Of a DNA stretch of 64,000 bases, positions 20,088-32,356 are shown piece by piece. The notes below the pieces were generated by a model. That model was not told the origin of the DNA and searched no databases. It was given only the letters and a program-made list of their open reading frames with translations. This DNA comes from Triticum aestivum (Eukaryota > Streptophyta > Magnoliopsida > Poales > Poaceae), in assembly GCF_018294505.1 (NCBI RefSeq), contig NC_057798.1, forward strand, positions 372,328,026-372,392,025, read 5' to 3'. The position numbers and the translations under genes are program-made. Every line of letters begins with the position of its first letter. Position 1 is the first letter of the stretch.

Positions 20088-21625
20088 TGATACATCTCCG
20101 TCGTATCTATAATTTTTGATTGTTCCATGCCAATATTATTCAACTTTTATATACTTTTGGCAACTTTTTATACTATTTTTTGGGACTAACATATTGATCC
20201 AGTGCCCAGTGCCAGTTCCTTTCTGTTGCATGTTTTTGTTCCGCAGAAACCCCATATCAAACGGAGTCCAAATGGAATAAAAACGGACGGAGATTTTTTT
20301 TGGAATATTTATGATTTTTGGGAAGTAAAATCAATGCGAGACGGTGCCTGAGGGGGCCAGGAGATAGGGGGCGTGCCCCAGGGAGGCAAGCGCGCCCTGG
20401 ATTCTTCTAGGCGCCTTGTAAGGCGGTTGATGCTCTTCTTTTGCTGCAAGAAAGCTAATTTTATGAGAAAGATCTGGGCGAAAGATTCACCCCAATCGGA
20501 GTTACGGATCTCCGGATATAAAAGAAACGGTGAAGGGGCAGAATCTGAGAACGCAGAAACAGAGAGATAGGTCCAATCTCGGAGGGGCTCTCGCCCCTCC
20601 CACGCCATGGGAGCCAAGGACCAGAGGGGAAACCCTTCTCCCATCTAGGGAGGAGGTCAAGGAAGAAGAATAAGAAGGGGGGCTCTCTCCCCCTTGCTTC
20701 CGGTGGCGCTGGAACGCCTTCGGGGGCCATCATCGTCACCGCAATCTTCACCAACACCGCCGTCATCTTCACCAACATCTCCATCACCTTCCCCCATCTA
20801 TATCCAGCGGTCCACTCTCCCGCAACCCGCTGTACCCTCTACTTGAACATGGTTCTTTATGCTTCATATTATTTTCCAATGATGTGTTGCCATCCTATGA
20901 TGTCTGAGTAGATTTTTGTTGTCCTATCGGTGATTGATGAATTGCTATGATTGGTTTGAGTTGCATGTTTTATTATTGGTGCTGTCCTATTGTGCCCTTC
21001 GTGTCGCGCAAGCGTGAGGGATTCCCGCTGTAGGGTTTGCAATATGTTTATGATTTGCTTATAGTGGGTGACGAGAGTGACAGAAGCACAAACCCGAGTA
21101 AGTAGGTTGTTTGCGTATGGGATAAAGGGGACTTGATACTTTAATGCTATGGTTGGGTTTTACCTTAATGAATCTTTAGTATTTGCGGATGCTTGCTAGA
21201 GTTCCAATCATAAGTGCATATGATCCAAGTAGAGAAAGTACGTTAGCTTATGCCTCTCCCTCAAATAGAATTGCAATAGTGATTACCGGTCTAGTAACGT
21301 AGTCAGTTGCTTAGGGACAATTTCACAACTCCTACCACCACTTTTCCACACTCGCTATATTTACTTTATTGCATCTTTATCTAAACAGCCCCTGGTTTAT
21401 GTTTATGTGCTCTTTATTATCTTGCAAACCTATCCTATCACACCTACAAAGTACTTCTAGTTTCATACTTGTTCTAGGTAAAGCGAATGTCATGCGTGCG
21501 TAGAGTCGTATCAGTGGCCGATAGGACTTGAGAGAGTATTTGTTCTACCTTTAGCTCCTCGTTGGGTTTGGCACTCTTACTTATCGAAAGAGGCTACAAC
21601 TATCCCGTATACTTGCGGGTTATCA
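20088..21625 (+). repeat. 5' LTR of the single-ORF element
   Basis: It begins TGATACATCTCCGTCG and ends GGGTTATCA. A GATATAAAAG box at about 20514 is the probable TATA. It is paired with 26091-27631, with many scattered differences (a few percent by eye). Confidence 0.9.
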
Positions 21626-21636
21626 AGACCTTTTTC

Positions 21637-21654
21637 TGGCGCCGTTGCCGGGGA
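21637..21654 (+). other. Primer-binding site, tRNA-Asp
   Basis: TGGCGCCGTTGCCGGGGA is the exact complement of the 3' end of plant tRNA-Asp (known sequence), 11 bp after the LTR. Asp primers are common in this gypsy group. Confidence 0.85.
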
Positions 21655-21749
21655 GTCATAGCGTGGGGTGAATATTCTCGTGTGTGCTTGTTTGCTTTAT
21701 CACTAAGTAATTTTTACTTGCTGTTCTTAGTTTTTCTCTATCTTTATCT

Positions 21750-23084
21750 ATGGATATGGAACACGAAATACCAAAAAAATTAGGTGTACTTGCTACTCAT
21801 AGAGATGGGGTAACTCCTAAAACCCTCAATTCTCATTATGTGAGAAATATTATGTACTACTTTGATAATCCTGAGAAAACCCCATTCAACTTTATAATGG
21901 GAGACATGTTGGATCAACGTGAATACTTTAGGGATTATCGCTTGACACAAAAAGGGAAACTATTATGGGATCAAATTCAACATTTGCAATTCTATGCTTG
22001 GAATTTATGTGAAATTTACGAGTTTACTTGTTGTTTTGAAGACCCTAAGAAACACCTACCCTATCAATGCTTGTTTAGTGATAATGGAATCGTATCTTCA
22101 TATGCTAAGGGTGTTTATAATTACTACGATGTTCAACAAATTGAAGAATTTGTTGCTTTTAAGGGTGCTTATGAGATTGCTTCTTTGATTGAAAAGTATG
22201 ATGCTACTCTTTACAAATCTGAAAGTTTTGCCATATTTCAATATTGTTATGATAATTATGCTTCTAATGCCTATGTTAAACCGTTTATTGAGGACTCCTC
22301 CGCTGCCCAAGAAGAGACTAATATTTTGCAGGAAGCTATGGAAGAATAAATTGATGAAACTGTAAGCTCATTGGATGAAAAATATGATGAGGAGAGCGAA
22401 GACCAAAAGGAGGAAGAGCGGATTGATCACCTATGCCCACCTTCTAATGAGAGTAACTCTTCAACTCATACATTGTTTAATTCCCCTTCGTGCTTACCGA
22501 AGGATGATTGCTATGATGATTGCTATGATCCCGTTGATTCTCTTGAAATATCCCTTTTTGATGATGCTTGCTATGCTTGTGGCCAAGATGCCAATATGAA
22601 TTATGCTTATGGAGATGAACTTCCTATAGTTCCTTATGTTAAACATGAAATTGTTGCTATTGCACACATGCATGATAGTCCTATTATCTTTTTGAATTCT
22701 CCCGACTACACTATATCAGAGAAGTTTGTGCTTACTAAGGATTATATTGATGGGTTGCCTTTTATCATTGCACTTGATGATTTTGATGAATGTAATATGC
22801 ATGTGCTTGCTGCTCCTACTTGCAATTATTATGAGAGAGGAACTATATCTCCACCTCTCTATGTTTCCCACACGATAGAATTGCAAGAAACTGCTTATAC
22901 TATGCATTGGCCTTTACTTGGTGTGCATGAATTGTTCTTTTATGACACGCCGATGCATAGGAAGAGAGTTAGACTTCGTTGTTGCATGATATTTGTTACT
23001 TTGTGCTCACTACTAAATTACAAATCATTGTTAATTAAAATTGGCTTTGATATACCTTGGGATCCGGGTGGATTCATTACTTGA
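21750..23084 (+). pseudogene. Only ORF of the element at 20088-27631, unknown protein
   Basis: ATG at 21750 opens M-D-M-E-H-E-I-P-K-K-L-G, 124 bp after the LTR. A single in-frame TAA at 22347-22349 interrupts an otherwise open frame of about 444 codons. The first half has aromatic-rich blocks (Y-Y-F-D-N-P-E-K, L-L-W-D-Q-I-Q, Y-D-V-Q-Q-I-E-E-F), reminiscent of a helical capsid protein. The second half is acidic with clustered Cys, Tyr and Asp (D-D-C-Y-D-D-C-Y-D) and hydrophobic segments near the end. No D-T/S-G protease loop, Y-x-D-D or integrase motif is present. A gag-like particle protein is the likeliest role from position alone; I do not recognise it. Confidence 0.6.
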
Positions 23085-26080
23085 GCACTATATGCCTAGC
23101 TTAATGGCTTTAAAGAAAGCGCTGCCAGGGAGACAACCGGAAGTTTTAGAGAGTCATTTATTTATGTTGAGTGCTTTTATATAGTTTAAAAAAATAAAAA
23201 AAATAAAGAGGGGAACCGAAAACTTTTCAAAAAGGAAAGTGAAAGTGAGAGAGACAAGCATTGTTGAAGTGGGAGAGCTCCTTGAACTTTGTTCATGCTC
23301 ACGGAAACTTTGTGAATCTTGATTACAGAAACTTTTCATCAAAAATAATTATCCCCTTGTACAATTCCATTGCTTTATAAAAATAATGTGCCAAGGTTTG
23401 CCTTTAGGATGTTTACAATGCTTGTTGGTTTGTACGGTGCATGACAGAAACTTTGGCTGTAGTGCGCGATTTTACATATTTAACTGGAACGTCAATTGGT
23501 TCTGATTCTTTTTGAACTGTCTTTCTGTAAAACTTGTTTATTTTTCATAATTTTGGTAGAATTTTTGGGGTACCATAAGTATGGTGAATGTTCATATTGC
23601 TACATACTGTTCTGTTTTTGACAGATTCTGTTTTTGATGCATAGTTTGCTTGTTTTGATGAAACTATCAATTTATATTAGTGGATTAAGCCATGGAAAGG
23701 TTATATTACAGTAGACACAATGCAAAAACAAAATATGAATTGGTTTTCAACAGTACTTAGAGTGGTGATTTACTTTATTATACTAACGGATCTTACCGAG
23801 TTTTCTGTTGAAGTTTTGTGTGGATGAAGTGTCTAAACGAGGAGGTCTTGATATAAGGAAAAGGAAGAGAGGCAAGAGCTAAAGCTTGGGGATTCCTGAG
23901 GCACCCCAAGTAAATATTCAAGGAGACTCAAGCGTCTAAGCTTGGGTATGCCCCGGAAGGCATCGCATCCCCTCTTTCTTCAACAAGTATCGGTATGTTT
24001 TCGTATTCGTTTTGTTTATGCATTATGTGCAAGTCTTGGAGCGTCTTTTGAATTTAGTTTCACTTCTCTTTTATGCACCATGCTGGTATGAGATAGTCCT
24101 TGGTTGATTTATAGAATGATCATTGCACTTCACTTAAATCTTTTGGGTGTGGCTTTATAGAATGCTTCATGTGCTTCGCTTATATCATTTGAAGTCTGGA
24201 TTGCCTATTTCTCTTCACATAGAAAACCGCCATTTGTAGAATGCTCTTTTGCTTCACTTATATTTGTTAGAGCGTGGGCATATCTTTTTGTAGAAAGAAT
24301 TAAACTCTCTTGCTTCACTTATATATTTTTAGAGAGATGACAGGAATTGGTCATTCACATGGTTAGTCATAAAATCCTACATAAACTTGTAGATCACTGA
24401 ATATGATATGTTTGATTCCTTGCAATAGTTTTGCGATATAAAGGTGGTGATATTAGAGTCATGCTAGTGGGTGGTTGTGGATTGTAGAGACACTTGTGTT
24501 GAGGTTTGCGAGTCCCGTAGCATGCACGTATGGTAACCGTTGTGTGACAAATTTGAAGCATGGGGTGTTTCTTTGATTGTCTTCCTTATGAGTGGCAGTC
24601 GGGGATGAGCGATGGTCTTTTCCTACTAATCTATCCCCCTAGGGGCATGCGTAGTAATACTTTGCTTCGAGGGCTAACGAACTTTTGCAATAAGTATATG
24701 AGTTCTTTATGACTAATGTGAGTCCATGGATTATACGCACTTTTACCTTTCCATCATTGCTAGCCTCTTCGGTACCTGCATTGCCCTTTCTCACCTCGAG
24801 AGTTGGTGCAAACTTCGCCAGTGCATCCAAACCCTGTGATACGATACGCTCTATCACACATAAGCCTCCTTATACCTTCCTCAAAACAGCCACCATACCT
24901 ACCTATCATGGCATTGCCATAGCCATTCCGAGATATATTGCCATGCAACTTCCATCATCATCATATACATGACTTGAGCATTCATTTTCATATTGCTTTG
25001 CATGATCGATAGCTAGCATGATGTTTTCATGGCTTTTCCCTTTTTTGATGTCATTGCTACGCTAGAACATTGCACATCCTGGTACACCGCCGGAGGCATT
25101 CATATAGATTCATATCTTTGTTCTAGTATCGAGTTGTAATATCGAGTTGTAAGTAAATAAAAGTGTGATGATCATCATTTTAGAGCATTGCCCCATGAAA
25201 AAAAAGAAAAAGAAAAAAAAGGAAAGGCCAAAGAAGCCTAAATAAAAAAAGGGGCCAAAGAAGCCCACCCAAAAAGAAAAAAAAGAAAAAAGAAAAGAAA
25301 AGGGGCAATGTTACTATCCTTTTTCCACACTTGTGCTTCAGAGTAGCACCATGTTCTTCATGTATAGAGTCTCCTATGTTATCACTCTCATATACTAGTG
25401 GGAATTTTCATTATAGAACTTGGCTTGTATATTCCAACGATGATCTTCCTCAAATTCCCTAGGTCTTCATGAGCAAGCAAGTTGGATGCACACCCACTTA
25501 GTTTCTTTTGTTGAGCTTTCATACACTTATAGCTCTTAGTGCATCCGTTGCATGGCAATCCCTACTCCTCGCATTAACATCAATTGATGGGCATCTCCAT
25601 AGCCCGTTGATTAGCCGCGTCAATGTGAGACTTTCTCCTTTTTTGTCTTCTCCACATAACCTCCATCATTATATTCTGTTCCACCTATAGTGCTATATCC
25701 ATGGCTTGCGCTCATGTATTGCGCGAGGGTTGAAAAAGCTGAAGCGCGTTAAAATGTATGAACCAATTGCTCGGCTTGTCATCGAGGTTGTGCATGATGG
25801 GAGCATTTTGTGTGACGAAAATGAAGCATGGCCAAACTATATGATTTTGTAGGGATAAGCTTGCTTTGGCCTTGTTGTTTTGAAAAGACATGATTGCTTT
25901 ATTGGTACTCTCGAAGTATTATTGTTTTTATGTCAAATGATAGACTATTGCTTTGAATCACTCGTGTCTTAATATTCATGCCATGATTAGACATATGATC
26001 AGGATTATGCTAGGTAGCATTCCACATCAAAAATTATCTTTTTTATCATTTACCTACTCGAGGACGAGCAGGAATTAAGG
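23085..26080 (+). other. Non-coding 3' interval of the single-ORF element
   Basis: Three kilobases without a coherent frame. It contains an A/G tract at about 25197-25305 in which a GGCCAAAGAAGCC-like unit repeats between poly-A runs. The last segment (26050-26090) holds an ACTCGAGGACGAGCA block followed by the TTGGGGATGC polypurine tract. Confidence 0.7.
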
Positions 26081-26090
26081 TTGGGGATGC
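26081..26090 (+). other. Polypurine tract
   Basis: TTGGGGATGC directly abuts the 3' LTR at 26091, preceded by the purine-rich GGAATTAAGG. Confidence 0.75.
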
Positions 26091-27631
26091 TGATACATCT
26101 CCGTCGTATCTATAATTTTTGATTGTTCCACGCCAATATTATTCAACTTTTATATACTTTTGGCAACTTTTTATACTATTTTTTGGGACTAACATATTGA
26201 TCCAGTGCCCAGTGCCAGTTCCTTTCTGTTGCATGTTTTTTGTTTCACAGAAACCCCATATCAAACGGAGTCCAAACGGAATAAAAATGGACGGGGATTT
26301 TTTTTGGAATATTTATGATTTTTGGGAAGTAAAATCAACGCGAGACGGTGCCCGAGGGGGCCAGGAGATAGGGGGGCATGCCCCAGGGAGGCAGGCGCGC
26401 CCTAGACTCCCCTGAGCCCCCCGTAAGGCGGTTGATGCTCTTCTTTTGCCGCAAGAAAACTAATTTTATGAGAAAGATCTGGACGAAAGATTCACCCCAA
26501 TCGGAGTTACGAATCTCCGGATATAAAAGAAACGGTGAAGGGGCAGAATCTGAGAACGCAGAAACAGAGAGATAGATCTAATCTCGGAGGGGCTCTCGCC
26601 CCTCCCACGCCATGGGAGCCAAGGACCAGAGGGGAAACCCTTCTCACATATAGGGAGGAGGTCAAGGAAGAAGAAGAAGAAGGCGTGGCTCTCTCCCCCT
26701 TGCTTCCGGTGGCGCTGGAACGCCGCCGCGGGCCATCATCATCACCGCGATCTTCACCAACACCGCCGTCATCTTCACCAACATCTCCATCACCTTCCCC
26801 CATCTATATCCAGCGGTCCACTCTCCCGCAACCCGCTGTACCCTCTACTTGAACATGGTGCTTTATGCTTCATATTATCTTCCAATGATGTGTTGCCATC
26901 CTATGATGTCTGAGTAGATTTTCGTTGTCCTATCGGTGATTGATGAATTGCTATGATTGGTTTGAGTTGCATGTTTTATTATTGGTGCTGTCCTATTGTG
27001 CCCTCCGTGTCACGCAAGCGTGAGGGATTCCCGCTGTAGGGTTTGCAATATGTTTATGATTTTCTTATGGTGGGTGGCGTGAGTGACAGAAGCACAGACC
27101 TGAGTAAGTAGGTTGTTTGCGTATGAGATAAAGGGGACTTGATACTTTAATGCTATGGTTGGGTTTTACCTTAATGAATCTTTAGTATTTGTGGATGCTT
27201 GCTAGAGTTCCAATCATAAGTGCATATGATCCAAGTAGAGAAAGCATGTTAGCTTATGCCTCTCCCTCAAATAGAATTGCAATAGTGATTACCGGTCTAG
27301 TAACGTAGTCAGTTGCTTAGGGACAATTTCACAACTCCTACCACCACTTATCCACACTCGCTATATTTACTTTATTGCATCTTTATCTAAACAGCCCCTG
27401 GTTTATGTTTATGTGCTCTTTATTATCTTCCAAACCTATCCTATCACACCTACAAAGTACTTCTAGTTTCATACTTGCTCTAGGTAAAGCGAACGTCAAG
27501 CGTACGTAGAGTCGTATCAGTGGCCGATAGGACTTGAGAGTGTATTTGTTCTACCTTTAGCTCCTCGTTGGGTTCGACACTCTTACTTATCGAAAGAGGC
27601 TACAACTATCCCGTATACTTGCGGGTTATCA
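26091..27631 (+). repeat. 3' LTR of the single-ORF element
   Basis: It is paired with 20088-21625, with the same termini, and is followed by the CCCTC duplication at 27632-27636. Confidence 0.9.
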
Positions 27632-27636
27632 CCCTC

Positions 27637-27674
27637 CTGGGCGGTTTACACTCAGTAGTTATATCCCCAACATT
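27637..27674 (-). repeat. 3' LTR of gypsy B, inner segment
   Basis: It continues the LTR interrupted at 20087. It ends GTTATATCCCCAACA, like gypsy A at 19238-19252. Just inside it the minus strand reads TCTGGGGCCTAA, the likely polypurine tract. Confidence 0.75.
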
Positions 27675-27936
27675 AGGCCCCAGATTGATTTGAACCTGTT
27701 CATGTCAATCTTCAACACTTAGAAAAACTCCTTGAATATCCTCATACGATTCTAGTAAACTGCCATGATATCTCCTCCATATAAACTTGATCAACCGCCA
27801 TGACATCATCTCCATAAAAAACCCTGCAAATACTTCTTTTTCATTAATGACCCTCCGAAAACCGAAGCGATAGCTGTGCCCCATTCTCCGTTTTGGGCTC
27901 CTCGATTCCCGCGCCTGCCTACTTATCCATTTGCCT

Positions 27937-27944
27937 TATAAATA
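27937..27944 (+). promoter_or_regulatory. TATA box of the accessory ORF in gypsy B
   Basis: TATAAATA is followed by a pyrimidine-rich leader (CTTCTTCGCATCTTCTTCC) and a likely non-coding first exon ending at a GTAAGC donor near 28126. This resembles an ordinary plant Pol II promoter and leader, on the strand opposite to gag-pol and outside the LTR. Confidence 0.62.
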
Positions 27945-28679
27945 GGACCAGAGGTCTGTTTTCCTTCCCCTTCCGTGCTTCTTCGCATCTTCTTCCTCCT
28001 TGCGACGCCCGAGCCCTAAAGCTCCGCCGCCGCCCTCGACCTTCAAGCGCTGCATCACCCCTGGCCGCTACATCGACCTGAACGTACCAAAGAACCGTAG
28101 AACTTCTGCCACTCATGTGAAGCCGGTAAGCCCTCTTTCTTCAACCCTAGATCTGCATTAGGGTTTCATGCCTTTGTCGGTGTTCATCAGTATTCGTCGG
28201 CGTTCATTGCTTTCCCTTACTGTCCCATCTTATCTTGACGAACTTGACATCTTCCCCGTTTGGCCGAAACTATAATTTATTTTTCCTCACCATAGCATCC
28301 CTTCGTCTATGAAAAGATCCCATCTGGACCTTTGCTGTTCTACTGTCGTCATTTTAGGGCTTTGAAAATTTTCCTTTTCCTGAACTGCGCTAGATCCATA
28401 ATTATAACTTTAGCCTGTGAAACCTGTTTCTGCAGCACTTAGTAATTTTCAGATCTGTTTCATCCATACCACTGTAGGTGGTTTAACCGTTAAAAGTTGA
28501 TAATCCGCCTGGTACCATTAGCCCTCTCTTAAACCACCAAATTACCTAAGCATCAGTATCCGGTTTAACATGTACATTTTCTCTGATTGATTCCTTCCCC
28601 CGGCCTGGCGCCGCTTTATGCATATCAATCTTGAACCGTAATACGGTGTTTGAACTTCTTTTACATCTTGTCATCAATA

Positions 28680-31600
28680 ATGGTCAAACAGTTCTTCTCT
28701 TGAAATTGGGCTCCCTCCCGGGTTACGGAAGAGCAACTTACTGGGTATGTTGTAACTAGCGCTTTAGCAAAGAAAGAAACCATCCATTGGAGAGCCCTGG
28801 GTACTGAAAATCCTCCTGAACCTCAAGATGGAGAAGTAGTTGTGTTTGTACATCATCTGGACCGAGGGTTTAGCCCTCCCGGATCAAAAAATTTCTGGGA
28901 TGTACTTGCCAGCTTGCAACTCCACCCTCAAGATATTGGACCAAACTCTGTGTACAACATTTGCAAATTCCAAGTGTTTTGTGAGGTTTATCTGCAAGAA
29001 GAACCGACCGTTGAATTTTTCAAAGACTTCTTCCACTTGAACCGCCGTACTAAATTTACCGATGGCCCCAACACTGAACTTGGCGGGGTGTCAATTCAAA
29101 AAAAGGAAAGAAGTCAATTTTCCTCACGCCAAACATCACAGCCACCCCAAGGACTGGAATCAAATGTGGTTTTACTGCCGGGATACCGCTCCTGAGAATG
29201 AAAATCCTCTGCCGGGTTATCGTGCACACCGGCTCAGTAATGAACATTCATTACCTCAACGGCTTACTGCCAGTGAATGATCGAAATATGCACCACATAT
29301 TTCTAAGATCCGGGCTTTTATGGCAAACGGTTTAACCGGTATTGACCTTGTCCGTTGCTGGGTTTCGTGGAGTATCTTGCCCTTAAGCCAGCGTCCCGGT
29401 TTAATGTGCGAGTACACAGGAGACTTGAAAGATCCTCAACGTCATATTGATATTCAGCTAACTGATGAAGAGATTACTGAAGCTGTCAAAAAGATGTTGG
29501 ATGAACCGATATCTGAGTGCAACAAGACTAGGTTGTGTCCTTTTTATGCCTCCAATAAACCGCAAGCTGTAATTGTATCTTTTTGCTTTTAATTCGCCCC
29601 CCTGTTGACACTTTCTGATGACCTTTTGTTTATCTTTGCAGAGCAGTGATCCGTTCTGGAAGAGGAAATCTCAAGACAAGCCGGCAAAACCACAAGACAA
29701 ACCGGTGAGAGTGCCTCATGTTAAGAGTAAGGCCTCAAAGAAGCCAGCAAAGAAAAGAACCGCCGAGTCCCCTGATCTGGCCGAAGATGTTGATGACTCG
29801 GAATCAGAGGTAGAACTTGATTCCCTTGGTTCATTTTTCATGCACCTTATTGACAGTGATCATTATCAGGATGATGCGGAAGCCAGCCGCGCAGATCATG
29901 TAGAGGAAATTTCCCTTTCTTCCGATTCAGATCATGTGCCAGTACAAAAACTCCGTCTCGCAGTCCGGAAAGTAAAACGTTCACATCCTCTCTCTTATTT
30001 GGATCCGCACTTTTCTTTGAAGACACAGCAACATGAAGCTCGTCGCAAAACCCGACATAGTGGCCAACAAGTTACCTCCTCCGGTTTACCGGACACCCCG
30101 GTTCAAAAATGCCGTCCAGAGGTCTCTTGTACTTCTAATACATCTTATCCCAAGGCGGGTTACTTCCGATACCCTCTTAATCCATCTGTTTCAAATTATT
30201 AGGGTACCTCCAATTCATCCTCCGGCGAATCATCAGCCACACAGATGCCTCCCTCAAGACTGTTCCTGGGTAAACATATTACACTTTAACCTTTTATGCC
30301 TTGCACTGGTTTACTATACTGACTTCTGCATCTGCTTTCTTCAGTGCCAAAGCCAGACTTAGCAAGAAAGCTAAGTTGAGTAAACCAACTGACGACAATC
30401 CAACTATTGAACCGGAGAAAACCTCAGAGGCTATTGAGCAAAATGCTGACATTGAGCTAGATGACCTGGCACCTCAGGTCAGGATACTTTGCTGATCCGC
30501 TAGAGACAAATCCAACAAGCCCACACGCTGATCCGCCAAGCCCAGCTAAGGCCACTGACAAACCGCCGAGCCCAAATATGACAGCTGAAGGCACAACAGA
30601 TGATGTTGTAATTACTGGCTTTGGACACACCACTCCTGGCAATCCTGTCGCTTTATCAAAGCATAGTGCAAAAGAAGAATTTGCCGCTATGGAGAAGGGC
30701 AAGTGGAAACCTGATTTGTCAAGCTATGCTCATCTCAATGCTCAAGACATCCATTCTGGATATTTGAACCGGTTGTACACAAGTCATGACTACGAAGCCG
30801 GTTTGGTAAACCTGATGAAAGAGCGATATGAGGTAAATATTTATCCCTTTGCATAAGCCCTTTCCCCTTAGAATCTGCTTCAATCTTTAACTCCAGTAGC
30901 CCCCAAGGTCCGGTTTATCTCTTCAAGATGAACCAGTACTTCCTGTTATAAAGCTTATCCTTGTTTAATTCCTTCACATCCAGTTTATCTGATCAATTAA
31001 GCATTAGCCCCCAAGTACCAAGATTAATACTTGTATTGAGCCTTGGGACTAAAAAACAATCCGCATTAGCCCCCAAGTGCCAAGTGTATAACTTGTTATG
31101 TGTTTAGGACTTTGAAAAAAGTATTGCCAATTTACTATTCTGTGTTTTGCAGGCTGATTTAACCAACAAAGAGTCTCAAATCACCGACCTCCAGGAAAAC
31201 ATCAAGTCCCAGCAAGCCGAAACATCCAAGGCGAAGGATGAACTGAAGGGCGCTTTAACAGCCATGGAACAATTGAAGGATGGCTTCAAAGGCAAGCGGG
31301 CAGACTGGGAGACTGAGAAGGCCACTTTGTTAAAACGAGCTGAAGATGCTGAAGCAGCACTTAAACCGGTGGCGGAAGAGCTGACTGGTTTAAAGCGGCA
31401 GATCAATGCTATGACTTCTGCTATCTTTGGTAAGTAGCTTTGTAATGAAACGTACTTCATTAACCTTGAAACAGCCGGTTTAACAACAATATTGTAACCA
31501 TTGCAGGTAGCCTCGTCGCCCATCTTGGCTCAGATATGCGCAAGAAGCTGAAGGCTGCTTATACCTTAATTGAGCAGCTATATACCGGCGCTCAGTGAGT

Positions 31601-32162
31601 TATCTGCACTGCTTCATACAACAAACCGGCGCCAACTTTAATCAAAGATACATTGGCCAAGCTCTCCATGACACCTTCCCAGCTAGAAGAAGTGAAGAAA
31701 TCTACTGCAAGGGCTGGTGCTTTATCTGCCTTGACTCGGGCGAAGGCTTGGATAGCTGATCTTGATTCAGCGGATATTGGGAATGGTTATCCGAGTCAAA
31801 AAGAAGATGGGTCGGAATTTGACGAGGATGCCCTTAAAGCATTGGCAAAGGAGATGCGTCCTCTTGCGAGCAGATTGGCCGAAGAGACTGACTTATCTTT
31901 CCACCGGTCCATCTACGATGCAGACAACAGGCGGATAGATGCGTCAGTTTATGAGGCCCAGAATCTAATCCCTCCAATCCGTAAGCACACTTATGCCCCT
32001 GATGTTGAACCGTCAGATCTTATAAGTGATGAAGCCGTCTTCTGAGCTTTGTCTGGAATTGACTGGGAAACCATTGACTTCCAGCCAGTGGATGGGGAGG
32101 CGGAGGTTGAACCAGCGCGGGGTGATCCACAAACTTCTCATCAAGCTGAAGAGGAATCGTAA
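28680..32162 (+). pseudogene. Spliced accessory ORF of gypsy B (putative gypsy-type transposon protein)
   Basis: ATG at 28680 opens the frame; a TGA at 28701 follows, then W-A-P-S-R-V-T-E-E-Q-L and F-V-H-H-L-D-R-G. After a frameshift at the A-run near 29100 come F-P-H-A-K, W-F-Y-C-R-D-T-A-P-E-N-E-N-P-L-P-G-Y-R and, past a TGA at 29278, G-L-T-G-I-D-L-V-R-C-W and Q-R-P-G-L-M-C-E-Y-T-G-D, the conserved plant 'putative gypsy type transposon' domain. Introns fit 29569-29641, about 30269-30343, 30833-31152, 31430-31506 and a short one near 31597. A Lys/Glu/Ser-rich linker, a coiled coil (31153-31429) and a C-terminal helical region follow, with stops at 32043 and 32160. It is probably not translated intact. 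Its function in retrotransposition is unknown. Confidence 0.75.
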
Positions 32163-32248
32163 TCCAGAAGCCGGTTTAGCATTTGTGCATATCCTCTGTA
32201 GAAAAAACAATTATCCTTTTGGGTGGTTAAAACGCCTTGCAATAGGCT

Positions 32249-32356
32249 AGCTTAAAACACTTGGTATGCTATGCCATCGTGCATAGCTTGAAACACTTGG
32301 TATGCTATGCCATCGTGCATAGCTTGAAACACTTGGTATGCTATGCCATCGTGCAT
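32249..32356. repeat. Three tandem copies of a 36-bp repeat
   Basis: Copies at 32249-32284, 32285-32320 and 32321-32356 are almost identical (copy 1 has A for G at one site). Each contains GCTATGC-CATCGT-GCATAGC (the last arm completed by the next copy), a 7-bp stem-loop. They lie just past the accessory ORF. Confidence 0.9.

Larger units (their letters stand above)
20088..27631 (+). mobile_element. Non-autonomous LTR retrotransposon with one ORF (TGATACATCTCC family)
   Basis: LTRs 20088-21625 and 26091-27631 (about 1.54 kb each), perfect CCCTC duplications, an 18-nt primer site complementary to tRNA-Asp, and a purine tract before the right LTR define a complete 7.5-kb element. The interior has one ORF (21750-23084) and then 3 kb of A/T-rich non-coding sequence. 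No protease, RT or integrase is present. LTR ends resemble the Sabrina/WHAM group of Triticeae gypsy elements; the exact family is uncertain. Confidence 0.9.

Noticed and set aside
26507..26852. Asp/Gly-rich and Ser/Pro-rich frames in the LTR at 26091-27631
   Set aside because: They come from CATC/ACC-rich LTR sequence and are broken in the paired LTR at 20461-20787.
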